A stretch of DNA of 64,000 nucleotides from Brevifilum sp029548365 (GTDB lineage Bacteria > Chloroflexota > Anaerolineae > Anaerolineales > Anaerolineaceae): NCBI GenBank assembly GCA_035376985.1, contig DAOSSA010000006.1, forward strand, positions 1 to 64,000, written 5' to 3'. The number at the start of each line of letters is the position of its first letter. Position 1 is the first letter of the stretch. The notes beneath the pieces were generated by a model. The model saw nothing but the letters and a program-made list of their open reading frames with translations. It did not search any database and was not told the DNA's origin. Positions 25,927 through 35,759 of this stretch are shown piece by piece. The position numbers were made by a program, and so were the translations under genes.

Positions 25927-28425
25927 ATGTTTCGATCTATCGAGAAGTTGTATAAAATATTCAAACTGGAAGCAGATTTAAATTATTCTGATAAGGCAGT
26001 GGTCGGCGGTTTAGCAAAATTGACTGAAACCTGGCAGGGTGACGCACGCGGTGACGGAGTGCCGGAAGGAGATATTCAGCAGGTCGCTGACTTTCTCAAA
26101 GGCTACTCCGATTTATCGATCCAGAAACGCTCCCAGGCCATAAAACAAATCGGTCAAATCCTGGATAACCCCGGCATTAAACACCTTCCGGGAGCAAAAG
26201 TGCTGGAACAACCACAAATTTCCAAAGAATCTCAAAACGATCTATCCAAACCAACCCAGATGCCCCCAAAGGTCACACAAACAACAAGTCGCACATCTAT
26301 AAAAAAACCCTCGGGAAGTTCAGCACCCATCCCTGCCAACGCCCTCCCCGACCCCTTTCTCTCGCCCACCAACTCGGTTCATGGGATCGGGCAAAAGCAA
26401 TCCCAGTTATTGAGCAAACTTGGCATCTTCACTGTGGAGGACTTGATCTATTTCTTCCCACGCCGCTATGATGATTACACAAAAATGAAGCTCATCAAAG
26501 ATCTCACCTACGGAGATGAAGTCACGATCATCGCCTGTGTTGATCGGGTCGGCACCTTCTCGGCTCGAGATAAGAACCGCAAAATCATACAGGCGGTAGT
26601 CTCTGATGATACAGGCAGCATCCAGTTGATGTGGTTTAATCAAATCTACCATCTTCGACAGCTCCGTAAGAATATGTTTATATCAATTTCAGGGAAGATC
26701 GAACAGTATATGGGCAGGCTGGTCATGTACCACCCTGATTATGAAAAAATTTCTCAGGAACAAATCAACACCAAACGCATAGTTCCTGTATATCCCCTAA
26801 CCGCGCGTTTGAACCAGCGCTGGTTGCGGCGAGTAATTTTTTCCGTCCTGGAGAATTGGGCTCCAAAGATCCCGGAATATTTAACCGAATATATCCTTAA
26901 AGATGCCAGCTTGATGGATTTACCAACGTCACTGAAAGAAATCCATTTCCCGGAAAATCATGACACTCTTCAAAAAGCTCGTCACCGTCTGGCTTTTGAC
27001 GAAATCTTCCTGCTTCAATTAGGCGTCTTGCAGCAAAAACATGAGTGGATAAATGCCGTAGGGCGAAGGTTTCCAGTCGGTGACGATTGGTTGAACGACC
27101 AGCTCAACCGATTACCATTCTCTCTGACAGATGCGCAACAAAAAGTTCTATCTGACCTTCGGGCGGATCTTGATTCTGGCAGACCCATGAACCGTCTGCT
27201 GCAGGGCGACGTTGGATCGGGGAAAACAATCATCGCTGGGTTGGGTATCGCTATGGTTGTCAGGTCAGGCTCTCAAGCAGCCTATATGGCGCCCACCAGT
27301 ATCCTGGCAGAGCAACATTACAACAATCTTAAACAATTGCTGACAACACCGTCGGATCATCATCCGTTACTCGAAGGATCTCAAATCCGCCTGTTGATTG
27401 GCGATACCCCGGCAAGGGAAAGACAAGAAATACTGGAAGGGTTGGCGCAGGGGTGGGTCAAATTGGTGATCGGCACCCACGCCTTAATCGAAGACCCGGT
27501 CGTTTTTAGCGATTTACAATTTGTAGTGGTTGATGAACAGCACCGGTTTGGCGTTTCACAACGTGCAGTGCTCAGAGAAAAAGGAAATAATCCTCACCTG
27601 CTGGTGATGACAGCCACACCCATCCCCCGTTCATTAGCCCTCACAGTCTATGGAGATTTAGATCTCAGTGTGCTCGATGAAATGCCGCCCGGCAGGCAGC
27701 CCGTAAAAACCTACATTAACTACCCGGTTGAAAGGGAACGCATCTATAACCTGGTGCGAATACAGGTCAATCGGGGGCATCAGGCATTTATCATCTATCC
27801 CCTTGTTGAGCAGGGCGAAAATGAAGAGGTATTGGCTGCTGTCCAGGAGTATGAACGTTTACAATCGGAAATCTTTCCCGATTTACGCGTTGGCTTGATA
27901 CATGGACGTCTTCGCGCTGATGAAAAAGATGCCATCATGCGGCAATTTCGCGACCACCAGTTTGACATCCTCGTCTCTACGACGGTCATCGAAGTGGGTG
28001 TTGATATCCCCAATGCGACCATCATGATCATCGAAGGCGCCGACCGGTTTGGTTTAGCTCAATTACATCAACTGCGGGGTCGGGTTGGGCGCAGTGCTGA
28101 ACAATCCTATTGTTTCTTGATCCCCCAGGCGAGCGATAAGGCAGAAAACGAACGCCTCCTGGCAATGGTAAGCACACATGATGGATTCGTCCTGGCGGAG
28201 CATGATTTAAAACAACGCGGCCCAGGAGAATTCCTTGGAACCCGCCAATCGGGGTACGCTGGTTTGCGATTGGCAAGCCTGACCGACGTGCATCTCATCG
28301 AAACAGCAAGAAATTATGCCCAGCAAGTCTATGAAAACGATCCGACCCTCCAGGCTGAAGAGCATCATCTGATGCGCCAAGCCATGGAGCATTTTTGGCC
28401 AAATAAAGAAGGAGATATGAGCTGA
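25927..28425 (+). CDS. recG: ATP-dependent DNA helicase RecG
   Basis: About 832 residues from ATG 25927 (TTG 25906 would add 7). Residues ~1-85 are a helical N-terminal extension, then a low-complexity S/T/P/K-rich linker (about 95-145), the wedge/OB domain (G-I-G-Q-K-Q-S-Q-L-L-S-K-L-G; F-P-R-R-Y-D-D-Y) and the helicase core: Walker A G-D-V-G-S-G-K-T, D-E-Q-H, T-A-T-P-I-P-R, and Q-L-R-G-R-V-G-R-S. It remodels stalled replication forks and Holliday junctions. At ~830 residues it is longer than the ~690 of E. coli RecG because of the N-terminal extension. coaD begins immediately after it. Confidence 0.95.
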   Translation: MFRSIEKLYKIFKLEADLNYSDKAVVGGLAKLTETWQGDARGDGVPEGDIQQVADFLKGYSDLSIQKRSQAIKQIGQILDNPGIKHLPGAKVLEQPQISKESQNDLSKPTQMPPKVTQTTSRTSIKKPSGSSAPIPANALPDPFLSPTNSVHGIGQKQSQLLSKLGIFTVEDLIYFFPRRYDDYTKMKLIKDLTYGDEVTIIACVDRVGTFSARDKNRKIIQAVVSDDTGSIQLMWFNQIYHLRQLRKNMFISISGKIEQYMGRLVMYHPDYEKISQEQINTKRIVPVYPLTARLNQRWLRRVIFSVLENWAPKIPEYLTEYILKDASLMDLPTSLKEIHFPENHDTLQKARHRLAFDEIFLLQLGVLQQKHEWINAVGRRFPVGDDWLNDQLNRLPFSLTDAQQKVLSDLRADLDSGRPMNRLLQGDVGSGKTIIAGLGIAMVVRSGSQAAYMAPTSILAEQHYNNLKQLLTTPSDHHPLLEGSQIRLLIGDTPARERQEILEGLAQGWVKLVIGTHALIEDPVVFSDLQFVVVDEQHRFGVSQRAVLREKGNNPHLLVMTATPIPRSLALTVYGDLDLSVLDEMPPGRQPVKTYINYPVERERIYNLVRIQVNRGHQAFIIYPLVEQGENEEVLAAVQEYERLQSEIFPDLRVGLIHGRLRADEKDAIMRQFRDHQFDILVSTTVIEVGVDIPNATIMIIEGADRFGLAQLHQLRGRVGRSAEQSYCFLIPQASDKAENERLLAMVSTHDGFVLAEHDLKQRGPGEFLGTRQSGYAGLRLASLTDVHLIETARNYAQQVYENDPTLQAEEHHLMRQAMEHFWPNKEGDMS

Positions 28426-28426
28426 A

Positions 28427-28951
28427 ATGACTATTGTTTTGTTCCCCGGGACCTTTGACCCCATTCATTACGGGCATATCAATATTGCCAAACGGGCAGT
28501 GAATCTCTTTGATGAAGTGTATGTTGCCGTGTACGCCAAAGAACAACGCAACATCCTCTTTTCTCCGCAAGAACGCCTGGCGCTGGTGCAGGAAGCTTTC
28601 ATGGATTACAAGTCCATACATGTGGTTGGCTATACGGGATTGACGGTTAAGGTTGCAAAAAAAGTGGGCGCCCAGGCAATTGTTCGGGGTTTACGTGTTT
28701 TTTCAGATTTCGAGTATGAATTTCGCATGGCGCTGGCTAATAATCGGCTTGAGCCCAGCATTGATGTGATTGCCCTGATCACCAACGAAGAACACACCTT
28801 CCTCTCATCAACAACAGTCCGAGAGGTCGCAGCCCTGGGCGGGGATGTCTCGAGCTTTGTTCCACCGCACGTGGAGGCAGCCCTGAAAAGTCGTTTTAAT
28901 GTTTTAGGTGAAGAACAGGATATCGTCCCACTCACCTCATTACGAGATTGA
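28427..28951 (+). CDS. coaD: Phosphopantetheine adenylyltransferase
   Basis: 174 residues. F-P-G-T-F-D-P-I-H-Y-G-H carries the nucleotidyltransferase H-x-G-H motif, R-G-L-R-V-F-S-D-F-E-Y-E and the S-S-T-T-V-R-E signature follow. It adenylates 4'-phosphopantetheine in CoA biosynthesis. It starts one base after the recG stop codon with AAGGAG inside the end of recG, so the two are translationally coupled. Confidence 0.96.
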   Translation: MTIVLFPGTFDPIHYGHINIAKRAVNLFDEVYVAVYAKEQRNILFSPQERLALVQEAFMDYKSIHVVGYTGLTVKVAKKVGAQAIVRGLRVFSDFEYEFRMALANNRLEPSIDVIALITNEEHTFLSSTTVREVAALGGDVSSFVPPHVEAALKSRFNVLGEEQDIVPLTSLRD

Positions 28952-28982
28952 TATCGGAATATATGAAAAAATATGTTAATAT

Positions 28983-28991
28983 TGGTATAAT
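28983..28991 (+). promoter_or_regulatory. Extended -10 promoter element for the coiled-coil gene
   Basis: TGG-TATAAT forms an extended -10 box about 40 bases before the ATG at 29031. No strong -35 is visible. Confidence 0.5.
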
Positions 28992-29030
28992 GCTTGCAAC
29001 GTTAGATGTAATATCGACACGGAGGTTGGA

Positions 29031-29495
29031 ATGGATATTTTGCATCTTGTAGATCGCTTAGAAGAATTGTTTAATGAAAGCCGGCCAATCTGGTTAACGC
29101 ACAGTGTTATCGTTGATGAGGACCGCATGTTGGATTTGATCGATCAGATGCGTGTGGCCATTCCTGAAGAGATTAAAAAAGCACAACAGGTCGTCGCCCA
29201 ACGCGACCGTATTCTTGCCCAGGCCAAAGAAGAAGCCAACCGGACGATTGCGCTGGCCCGCGAAAAAGCGGACAAAACCCTGGAAGATAATGAGATCATT
29301 CAAGCCGCGAAAATGCGCGCTGAGGAGATTATTCACCAATCGCACCAGGAGTCCGAAATATCTCAGCGGGAAGCCGACAATTACATCCTCGAAACCCTCA
29401 CCGGACTTGAACTGCATCTTGACCGAATGATCACTCAGGTTCGAAACGGTATTAAATCCCTGCAGGATGAAATATATGCAATCCACAAAGAATAG
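29031..29495 (+). CDS. Coiled-coil protein of unknown function (ATPase-stalk-like)
   Basis: 154 residues. After a short N-terminal part (1-45) a long Ala/Glu/Lys/Gln-rich helix runs from about 46 to 120 (A-Q-Q/R-D-R-I-L-A-Q-A-K-E-E-A; A-R-E-K-A-D-K-T-L), then a last helix (about 120-150). It resembles the F-type ATPase b subunit stalk or DivIVA-like coiled coils only in composition; no membrane segment is present. A GGAGG precedes the ATG. The gene lies after coaD and converges with lon. I cannot name it. Confidence 0.7.
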   Translation: MDILHLVDRLEELFNESRPIWLTHSVIVDEDRMLDLIDQMRVAIPEEIKKAQQVVAQRDRILAQAKEEANRTIALAREKADKTLEDNEIIQAAKMRAEEIIHQSHQESEISQREADNYILETLTGLELHLDRMITQVRNGIKSLQDEIYAIHKE

Positions 29496-29549
29496 GTTGC
29501 ATGGTTTTTTTTACCATTTCAAATAAACAGCTTCTGACAAGCCATTAGA

Positions 29550-29580
29550 ACAATATTCCGTCGAGGGATATTGTCGTTTT
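29550..29580. terminator. Terminator between the coiled-coil gene and lon
   Basis: ACAATATTCC and GGGATATTGT form a 10-bp stem (one wobble) with loop GTCGA, followed by CGTTTT on the + strand. It overlaps the last bases before the lon stop and separates convergent genes. Confidence 0.6.
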
Positions 29581-32038
29581 AACCTGAATTTTTCCGCCGA
29601 GTCGTTTTTAGATTGGGCGTTGCTTCATGCAATGCAATCGGCAAGACTTCATCCATGTGCTTGACCGGGATTATTTCGACGTCTTTCAAGACCGGGTTGG
29701 GAATGTCATCCAGGTCTTTGGCATTCTTTTCAGGGATAATCACCTTTTTCAATCCAACTCGATGTGCAGCCAACACTTTTTCCCTGATCCCACCAACAGG
29801 GAGAACCCGACCGCGCAAGGTGATCTCACCTGTCATCGCCACCATATGATCACTGGGCCTGCCGGTGAAGGCTGAGATCAGTGCTGTAGCAATCGTAATC
29901 CCGGCGCTGGGTCCATCTTTAGGAATGGCGCCCTCAGGGACATGCAGGTGAACGTCAATATTTTCAAATATTTCACCGTCAATGTTCAGGGTTTCAGCCC
30001 TCGATTTGAGGTATGAAAGCGCTGCCTGGGCTGATTCTTGCATCACTTCCCCAATTTGACCGGTAATTTGCAAATTGCCCTTGCCATCAAGGATTAAAAC
30101 CTCAACTGGCATTATTTCTCCACCATTTTCCGTCCATGCCAGGGCGGTCGCTACACCTGCCTCATCGCCGTCCTCAGCTTCGGTCTCAAAGAATTGCTGC
30201 GGTCCTAAAAAACGCCGGATCGCTGATGGTGTAATCTTCTTTGGAAATCGCTTTGTTTCAGTTTTCAAGCGGGCGATTTTCCGTAAAACACGTCCAACTT
30301 CACGTTCGAGATTGCGAACGCCCGCTTCAAAAGTGTATTCACGGATGATCTTCATCAATGCCTGTTCAGAAAACTGAACACCCTCTTCATCAATCCCGGT
30401 CTCTTCAAGTTGTCTTGGAATAAGAAAGCGTTTGGCAATCTTAATTTTTTCATCTTCGATATACCCTGAAAATTCAATCACTTCCAACCGATCTAATAAA
30501 GCAGGTGGGATCGTACCCAGCGTGTTGGCAGTGGTAATAAAGATGACTTCTGAAAGGTCATAGTCTACCTCCAGGTAGTGATCGGAAAAGGCATCATTTT
30601 GTTCTGGATCTAACACCTCCAAAAGTGCGGAAGATGGGTCTCCTCTAAAATCCGTTCCTAATTTATCAATCTCATCCAGCATAAACAACGGGTTCAGTGT
30701 CCCGGAGCGGCGCATCGTTTGAATGATTCTGCCTGGCATCGCACCGATATAGGTTCGGCGATGCCCTCTGATCTCGGCTTCATCCCGCACTCCACCCAGG
30801 GACAATCTGACAAAATTGCGCCCCAGTGCACTGGCAATGGACTTACCCAGAGAAGTTTTTCCCGTACCGGGCGGGCCGACAAAACAGAGAATCGGCTGGT
30901 GTAAGCGCTTGGGTTTCAAGCTGCGAACGGCTATGTATTCTAGGATGCGGTCTTTGGCCATTTTTAAACCATAATGGTCTTTTTCCAACACCCGTGTTAC
31001 ATGCAAAACGTCCAGGTTGTCCTCAGTGGTTTCAGTCCATGGAAGCTCCACAATCCAATCCAGGTAAGTGCGAATAATGCCCACTTCAGGAGCCAAAGGC
31101 GGCAATTGCTGCAATCGCTGTAATTCCCGGGTTGCCTGGGAAAAAACTGCTTCGGGAAGGTTCATTGCCTGGATCTTTTCTGCCAGCCCACGGATTTCTT
31201 GACCCCAGAGATCGTCTTCCCCCAGTTCCATCTGGATCGCTTTCATTTGTTCACGCAGATAATATTCCCGATGCGATCGATCAACTTCCGTTTTAACCTG
31301 GGTTTGAATCTCATCCTCGAGTTCCAATACTTCCAATTCTTCAGCCAAAATCTGGTTTACGGCCTTCAGTCGGTCAGCAGGATGGATGAGCCTCAACAGG
31401 TGCTTGCGTGTCTCGATTGTTAGCGGCATTGAGGTAGCAATCATATCCGCCAGCCAACCCGGATCACTGATATTGATTGAAAAAAGGTGCGCTTCTTCAG
31501 GGAGGTTTTCATTTAGCGAAACACACCGCTCAAATAAATTTCGTGAAGTCCTCATCATGGCAGTCAAATGACGAGTAATGCGGTAACTATCGTTAACCGG
31601 ACGCACTTTCACAATGTAATAAGGTTCTCTTTGCACAATTTCTGCAATCTCAACTCGCCGGCGCCCTTGCACCAAAGCAGAATGCTCGCCGCCCAGTAAA
31701 GTGAGGATGCGTCCCACCGCAATATCCATTCCAATCGGCAAAAATCGTTCACGCCCATCTTCAGGAGCATCATCATCGTAATATAACGCAATAACCGTCC
31801 TGTTATCCTCCTGGGCAGCTTCAATTGCCAGTGTCGATGCGTCGTCACTGAGAAATACCGGTGAGATCATATGGGGGAACACCACTACATCTTCCAACAC
31901 AATGGCCGGGCAGGTGAAAAAGCCATCTTCGTCCAATTCCCAGCTTAAAATACGGTATAACTCCTCTGTCCTCTGGTGGATATTACCTATCAGATCATCG
32001 TGTTCGTCATCGTTGCGGTACCAATCGTCATTGTTCAT
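29579..32038 (-). CDS. lon: ATP-dependent protease Lon
   Basis: About 819 residues from ATG 32038, preceded by TTTGGAG; an ATG 60 bases upstream would overlap folC. The N-terminal substrate domain (about 25-230), AAA+ module with Walker A G-P-P-G-T-G-K-T and Walker B L-F-M-L-D-E-I-D-K, and the C-terminal Ser-Lys protease domain (K-D-G-P-S-A-G catalytic Ser; R-E-K-V-L-A-A-H-R catalytic Lys) are all present. The extreme N-terminus is Asp/Asn-rich (N-N-D-D-W-Y-R-N-D-D-E-H-D-D), which is unusual. It is a cytoplasmic quality-control protease. It follows folC by 40 bases on the same strand. Confidence 0.96.
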   Translation of the reverse strand: MNNDDWYRNDDEHDDLIGNIHQRTEELYRILSWELDEDGFFTCPAIVLEDVVVFPHMISPVFLSDDASTLAIEAAQEDNRTVIALYYDDDAPEDGRERFLPIGMDIAVGRILTLLGGEHSALVQGRRRVEIAEIVQREPYYIVKVRPVNDSYRITRHLTAMMRTSRNLFERCVSLNENLPEEAHLFSINISDPGWLADMIATSMPLTIETRKHLLRLIHPADRLKAVNQILAEELEVLELEDEIQTQVKTEVDRSHREYYLREQMKAIQMELGEDDLWGQEIRGLAEKIQAMNLPEAVFSQATRELQRLQQLPPLAPEVGIIRTYLDWIVELPWTETTEDNLDVLHVTRVLEKDHYGLKMAKDRILEYIAVRSLKPKRLHQPILCFVGPPGTGKTSLGKSIASALGRNFVRLSLGGVRDEAEIRGHRRTYIGAMPGRIIQTMRRSGTLNPLFMLDEIDKLGTDFRGDPSSALLEVLDPEQNDAFSDHYLEVDYDLSEVIFITTANTLGTIPPALLDRLEVIEFSGYIEDEKIKIAKRFLIPRQLEETGIDEEGVQFSEQALMKIIREYTFEAGVRNLEREVGRVLRKIARLKTETKRFPKKITPSAIRRFLGPQQFFETEAEDGDEAGVATALAWTENGGEIMPVEVLILDGKGNLQITGQIGEVMQESAQAALSYLKSRAETLNIDGEIFENIDVHLHVPEGAIPKDGPSAGITIATALISAFTGRPSDHMVAMTGEITLRGRVLPVGGIREKVLAAHRVGLKKVIIPEKNAKDLDDIPNPVLKDVEIIPVKHMDEVLPIALHEATPNLKTTRRKNSG

Positions 32039-32078
32039 AAAAACTCCAAAGAATTGAAGTGCCCAATCGAAGTTGGTT

Positions 32079-33473
32079 TTACAAGTGATTGTTTTCAATA
32101 TCGCGTTTCAAAGCTAAATATGTATCTCTGGCAGCTGCGGCGATAAATATACTGCCTGTCACCAATACCACCGATTCCTGCCCGGCTTCATCCAATGCTG
32201 CGGTCATTGCCTCTTCGAAGGGGAGGATAGCCTGTGCGGATCGACCAAAACGGTGGGCAAGCTGAACAATTTCCTGTGCATCAATAGAGCGTGGGTGTGT
32301 GGACTGAGTAGCGATCACCTTCCACACTCTTGGAAGCAGTTCCTGGAACATCCCCTCGATATCTTTATCTTCTGAAGCGCCAAAAACCAGCACTATTGGC
32401 AAACCCGGAAAATAGTCATCCATGGCTTTCCTTAAAATCAACGCTGAATAACGGTTATGCGCTGAGTCAATCACCACGGTTGGATGATGGTCAAGGATTT
32501 CCATTCGCCCCGCCCATTGAACAGAAGCAAAGCCAGCACGATATGCCTTTTGGGTGATTTGAACACCATATTTTTCCAGGGTCTTAAGGGTTGCAAAAGC
32601 GGTAGCAGCATTTTCAATCTGGTGAAATCCCAATAATGGGATTCTTAAGCGCATCGGACTCCAAATGTCACGCCCTGCTGACTCGATAAACGTGTCTACC
32701 AATGGCTGTTCCTCAGGCGTCCATACCAAAAAAGCCTGTCCTTCCAGGCTGTGCGAGTCTGCTGCGTAAAGATAGTCTCTGCCCACTTGAATGACGGGGG
32801 CATTATTTTCCTGTGCAATCTCCTTCAACCTGAGAAGCGCTTCCATTTTCTGGGGCGCAATCACCACGGGAGTATTTAGTTTGATGATGCCGCCCTTCTC
32901 CCTGGCAATTTCAGAGAGCGTGTTCCCTAATATCTTTTCATGGTCGTAAGAGATTGAGGTGATTACAGAAATCATTGGAGAAACAACGTTTGTCGCATCC
33001 AACCGACCACCCAGCCCAACCTCAACGATGGCATAGTCGACGTTTACTTTCGAAAAGTAAACGAAGGCTAATGCCGTTGTTAACTCAAAGGTGGTTATTT
33101 CTGGAACCTGCGCCACGACCGATTTCAAGGTCTCGACAATCGTAACCAGTTCGGCTTTTGAGATGGTATCTCCATTGACCTGGATACGCTCAGCAAAATT
33201 CACCATGTGGGGTGAGGTGTATAACCCGGTTTTATATCCCTGTGTGTTGAGAACGCTGGCACACATTGCAGAAACCGAACCCTTCCCCTTGGTCCCAGCA
33301 ATGTGGATGATCAGAAAGTCGTTTTGCGGGTTGTCCAGCAACTGCATTAATTTGTTCATGCGGTCAAGATTGAATTTTTCAGCAGAATAACGAAAATTTC
33401 GTTTTAAGCTATAGTCGATATAACTATACAAAAAATCCAGTGCGGCCTCGTATTTTAAATCCACATCCGTCAT
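32079..33473 (-). CDS. folC: Bifunctional folylpolyglutamate synthase / dihydrofolate synthase
   Basis: About 464 residues from ATG 33473, preceded by TTAGGAG at suitable spacing. The P-loop is H-I-A-G-T-K-G-K-G-S-V, followed by T-S-P-H-M, E-V-G-L-G-G-R-L-D-A-T-N and the C-terminal ligase domain (I-D-S-A-H-N; F-G-A-S-E-D-K-D). It adds glutamate to (dihydro)pteroate/folate. This is relevant to the tetrahydrofolate-dependent GlyA-GcvT enzyme elsewhere in the window. Same strand as lon. Confidence 0.95.
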   Translation of the reverse strand: MTDVDLKYEAALDFLYSYIDYSLKRNFRYSAEKFNLDRMNKLMQLLDNPQNDFLIIHIAGTKGKGSVSAMCASVLNTQGYKTGLYTSPHMVNFAERIQVNGDTISKAELVTIVETLKSVVAQVPEITTFELTTALAFVYFSKVNVDYAIVEVGLGGRLDATNVVSPMISVITSISYDHEKILGNTLSEIAREKGGIIKLNTPVVIAPQKMEALLRLKEIAQENNAPVIQVGRDYLYAADSHSLEGQAFLVWTPEEQPLVDTFIESAGRDIWSPMRLRIPLLGFHQIENAATAFATLKTLEKYGVQITQKAYRAGFASVQWAGRMEILDHHPTVVIDSAHNRYSALILRKAMDDYFPGLPIVLVFGASEDKDIEGMFQELLPRVWKVIATQSTHPRSIDAQEIVQLAHRFGRSAQAILPFEEAMTAALDEAGQESVVLVTGSIFIAAAARDTYLALKRDIENNHL

Positions 33474-33851
33474 TCTTATGCTCCTAATCAGGGGTTTGAG
33501 CCCCCACAATTACCAATAAATAAAAACCAAATTTGGACAAATTTCTGGCTAACCGACTTCTAATATGCGAGTGGGTAATAAGAACCCTTCAGATGCTCAT
33601 TCCTAAGAAAACTAATTAATAATTATCGAGCTTAAGTATACCTTGCCGCGATTTGTCGTACAATTATTGCAAACCTGGTCATGGTAAGGATTTAAAAAAT
33701 CAGGTTTGTGCCAGGAAGGATAAGAATAAACCCGCCAACATCTTTGTCCATTCTCTTATCAAAGCCTGGTAGATTTGGTAAGATAGAGTTAGTCTATTTT
33801 TGATTTATAAATGAATTTCATCGATTTCATTCCAAACCAAGGAAGGCACAT
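33474..33851. other. Intergenic region between divergent folC and the MreB-like gene
   Basis: 378 AT-rich bases. No gene is supported and no promoter reaches a convincing match to both -35 and -10. GGAAGG just before 33852 is the ribosome binding site of the MreB-like gene. Confidence 0.4.
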
Positions 33852-34862
33852 GTGGCAAGACTTTCTCATGAATTAGGTATTGATTTAGGCACTTTGAACA
33901 CCCGTATTGTCGAGGGTAAAGACATCCTCCTCCAGGAGCCCACCATTGTCGCCATTCTTCTTGATGAACTCAAACTGGTTGAGATTGGAAAATCAGCGCT
34001 TAATATGATGGGCAGGGTTCCTGAAAACATTGAGGTCATCCGGCCGATGCGCTTTGGTGTCATCGCTGAATACGAGATTACAGAAAATTTTTTACGCGAA
34101 ATGGTGCGCATGGTGACCGGGCGCATGCTATTATTTCGCCCCAAACTGATGATCACAGTTCCTTTTGGCATCACCAGTGTGGAGCGGCGCGCCGTCTACG
34201 AAGCAGGTCTTGGCGCGGGCAGCCGCGATGTGCACCTGATCCAGCAACCTTTGGCTGGCGCCATTGGCATTGATCTACCAATTGGTGCACCCACCGGCAA
34301 CATGATCATTTGCCTTGGCGGGGGAACTTCACAGGCAGCAGTGCTTGCCATGCACAGCCTGGTCTCTGCTGAAACTTCCCGTGTAGCCGGCCTTGAATTG
34401 GATGAAGCCATCATCAGCTTTGTGCGCCGTAAATTTGGCCTGATCATCGGACAGCCCACCGCGGAACAACTCAAAATTCGAATCGGCGCCGCACTTCCGC
34501 AAGATAATCCGCAATCAATGCAAATCCAGGGGCAGGACCAGGTTTCAGGTTTACCCAGACCCGCCACAATCACAACAGATGATATTGTAGAAGCCTTACA
34601 AACACCGCTTGAAAACATTGCCGGAACAATTCGCCGGGTGTTAGAGAAAACTCCCCCTGAACTGATTTCCGATATCATCGATCGTGGTGTGGCTTTGTGC
34701 GGTGGTACCGCCCTTTTAGTCGGCATCGATCGATACCTCACTGCATCCCTGGGCATTCCTGCTTACCTTGTTGATAATCCCACCACCTGTATTGCCGAAG
34801 GCGCATCAAAAGCTTTTTCAATGATCGATGTCCTCTCCCGCAGCCTTCCATCCAAGACTTAA
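33852..34862 (+). CDS. MreB-like actin-family protein with altered phosphate-binding motif
   Basis: 336 residues, the length of MreB. The first phosphate loop I-D-L-G-T-L-N-T, the stretch I-E-V-I-R-P-M-R-F-G-V-I-A, P-F-G-I-T-S-V-E-R-R-A, E-A-G-L-G-A-G, I-Q-Q-P-L-A and the adenosine motif A-L-C-G-G-T-A-L-L are all MreB-like. The second phosphate loop reads C154-L-G-G-G-T-S instead of D-x-G-G-G-T-T-D, so the Asp normally needed for nucleotide hydrolysis is missing. Start is GTG with GGAAGG upstream. It may be a shape/cytoskeletal homologue that binds but poorly hydrolyses nucleotide. The neighbour is a two-pass membrane protein 18 bases on. Confidence 0.85.
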   Translation: MARLSHELGIDLGTLNTRIVEGKDILLQEPTIVAILLDELKLVEIGKSALNMMGRVPENIEVIRPMRFGVIAEYEITENFLREMVRMVTGRMLLFRPKLMITVPFGITSVERRAVYEAGLGAGSRDVHLIQQPLAGAIGIDLPIGAPTGNMIICLGGGTSQAAVLAMHSLVSAETSRVAGLELDEAIISFVRRKFGLIIGQPTAEQLKIRIGAALPQDNPQSMQIQGQDQVSGLPRPATITTDDIVEALQTPLENIAGTIRRVLEKTPPELISDIIDRGVALCGGTALLVGIDRYLTASLGIPAYLVDNPTTCIAEGASKAFSMIDVLSRSLPSKT

Positions 34863-34880
34863 ACCTTGCCGATCATCAGT

Positions 34881-35711
34881 ATGACCCCAACAAACCTCAC
34901 GCATCATTCAAATGTTGATCCTCGTCTAGATCAGTTAGGAAATAAATTGGAGAGCTACCCGGTTCAAAACCAGGGATTGAAACGCTGGCTGACCATATTC
35001 CTGGGTGGGCTGACCGTCCTGGCTTCAATCGGTTTCACTGTTTTACTAGGCATAAACACCTGGACCAGGATCAATATCCATGGTCGGGCAATTCTTTTGA
35101 GCGTCATCCTTTACCCGGCAATTCTGTATGCAGGTATGTTAATTGCCGGTGCTCTGGCGATAAGCCTGGCGATCTTCTTTTGGCAGGATGGTGTTGATCT
35201 TTATGAAAAAGGACTGGTGCTTTACGCTGCGAAGCGCACGCACACCTGGATTTATGCGGATACCGTCCGGTTTGACAGTCATATCTCGCGAATCTCCTTT
35301 GGCGGCTCAACCGTCAGCCTGCGCGTGAAGATCATCCTGGAGGGTGCCGATCGTCAGCGGTTGGTAATTCGCAACCGGTATAGAAAAATTTCCGAACTGA
35401 TTGAAAATCTACGCGGTAAAATTTTGCCAGAATTAATTAGAAAATACCAAGATCGCTTGTTTATGGGCGAAAGGCTGTATTTTCACAAACACCTGCAGGC
35501 GGATCAAAACGGAATATGCATCAAAAAATCTGTATTGCCCTACAATAAGATTACATTCTCCCTGCAAAACCAGTTTCTCACACTGCGCGAGAAAGCAAAT
35601 CCAAAAAAAGTGTTATTAAAATTACATTGTCACCGGGTGGCAAATTTCGATGTACTGATCGACCTTTTAGAAAACCCCCTTGGAGAAGACAGTCATTCTT
35701 CTTTTAGCTAA
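34881..35711 (+). CDS. Two-pass membrane protein with PH-like domain, unknown function
   Basis: About 276 residues from ATG 34881 (an in-frame TTG at 34866 is an alternative). Residues ~1-35 are polar, two transmembrane segments lie at about 38-60 and 70-100, and the rest is a soluble domain beginning D-G-V-D-L-Y-E-K-G-L-V-L-Y, which is like the PH-fold DUF6585-type proteins (identification from memory, moderate). It starts just after the MreB-like gene and is probably its operon partner, perhaps a membrane anchor; that is inference. No clear ribosome binding site is visible. Confidence 0.7.
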   Translation: MTPTNLTHHSNVDPRLDQLGNKLESYPVQNQGLKRWLTIFLGGLTVLASIGFTVLLGINTWTRINIHGRAILLSVILYPAILYAGMLIAGALAISLAIFFWQDGVDLYEKGLVLYAAKRTHTWIYADTVRFDSHISRISFGGSTVSLRVKIILEGADRQRLVIRNRYRKISELIENLRGKILPELIRKYQDRLFMGERLYFHKHLQADQNGICIKKSVLPYNKITFSLQNQFLTLREKANPKKVLLKLHCHRVANFDVLIDLLENPLGEDSHSSFS

Positions 35712-35759
35712 AGAGCATCTGTTGAAGGATTAAAACAGGGTCGATCTGTTCAAAAAAAC

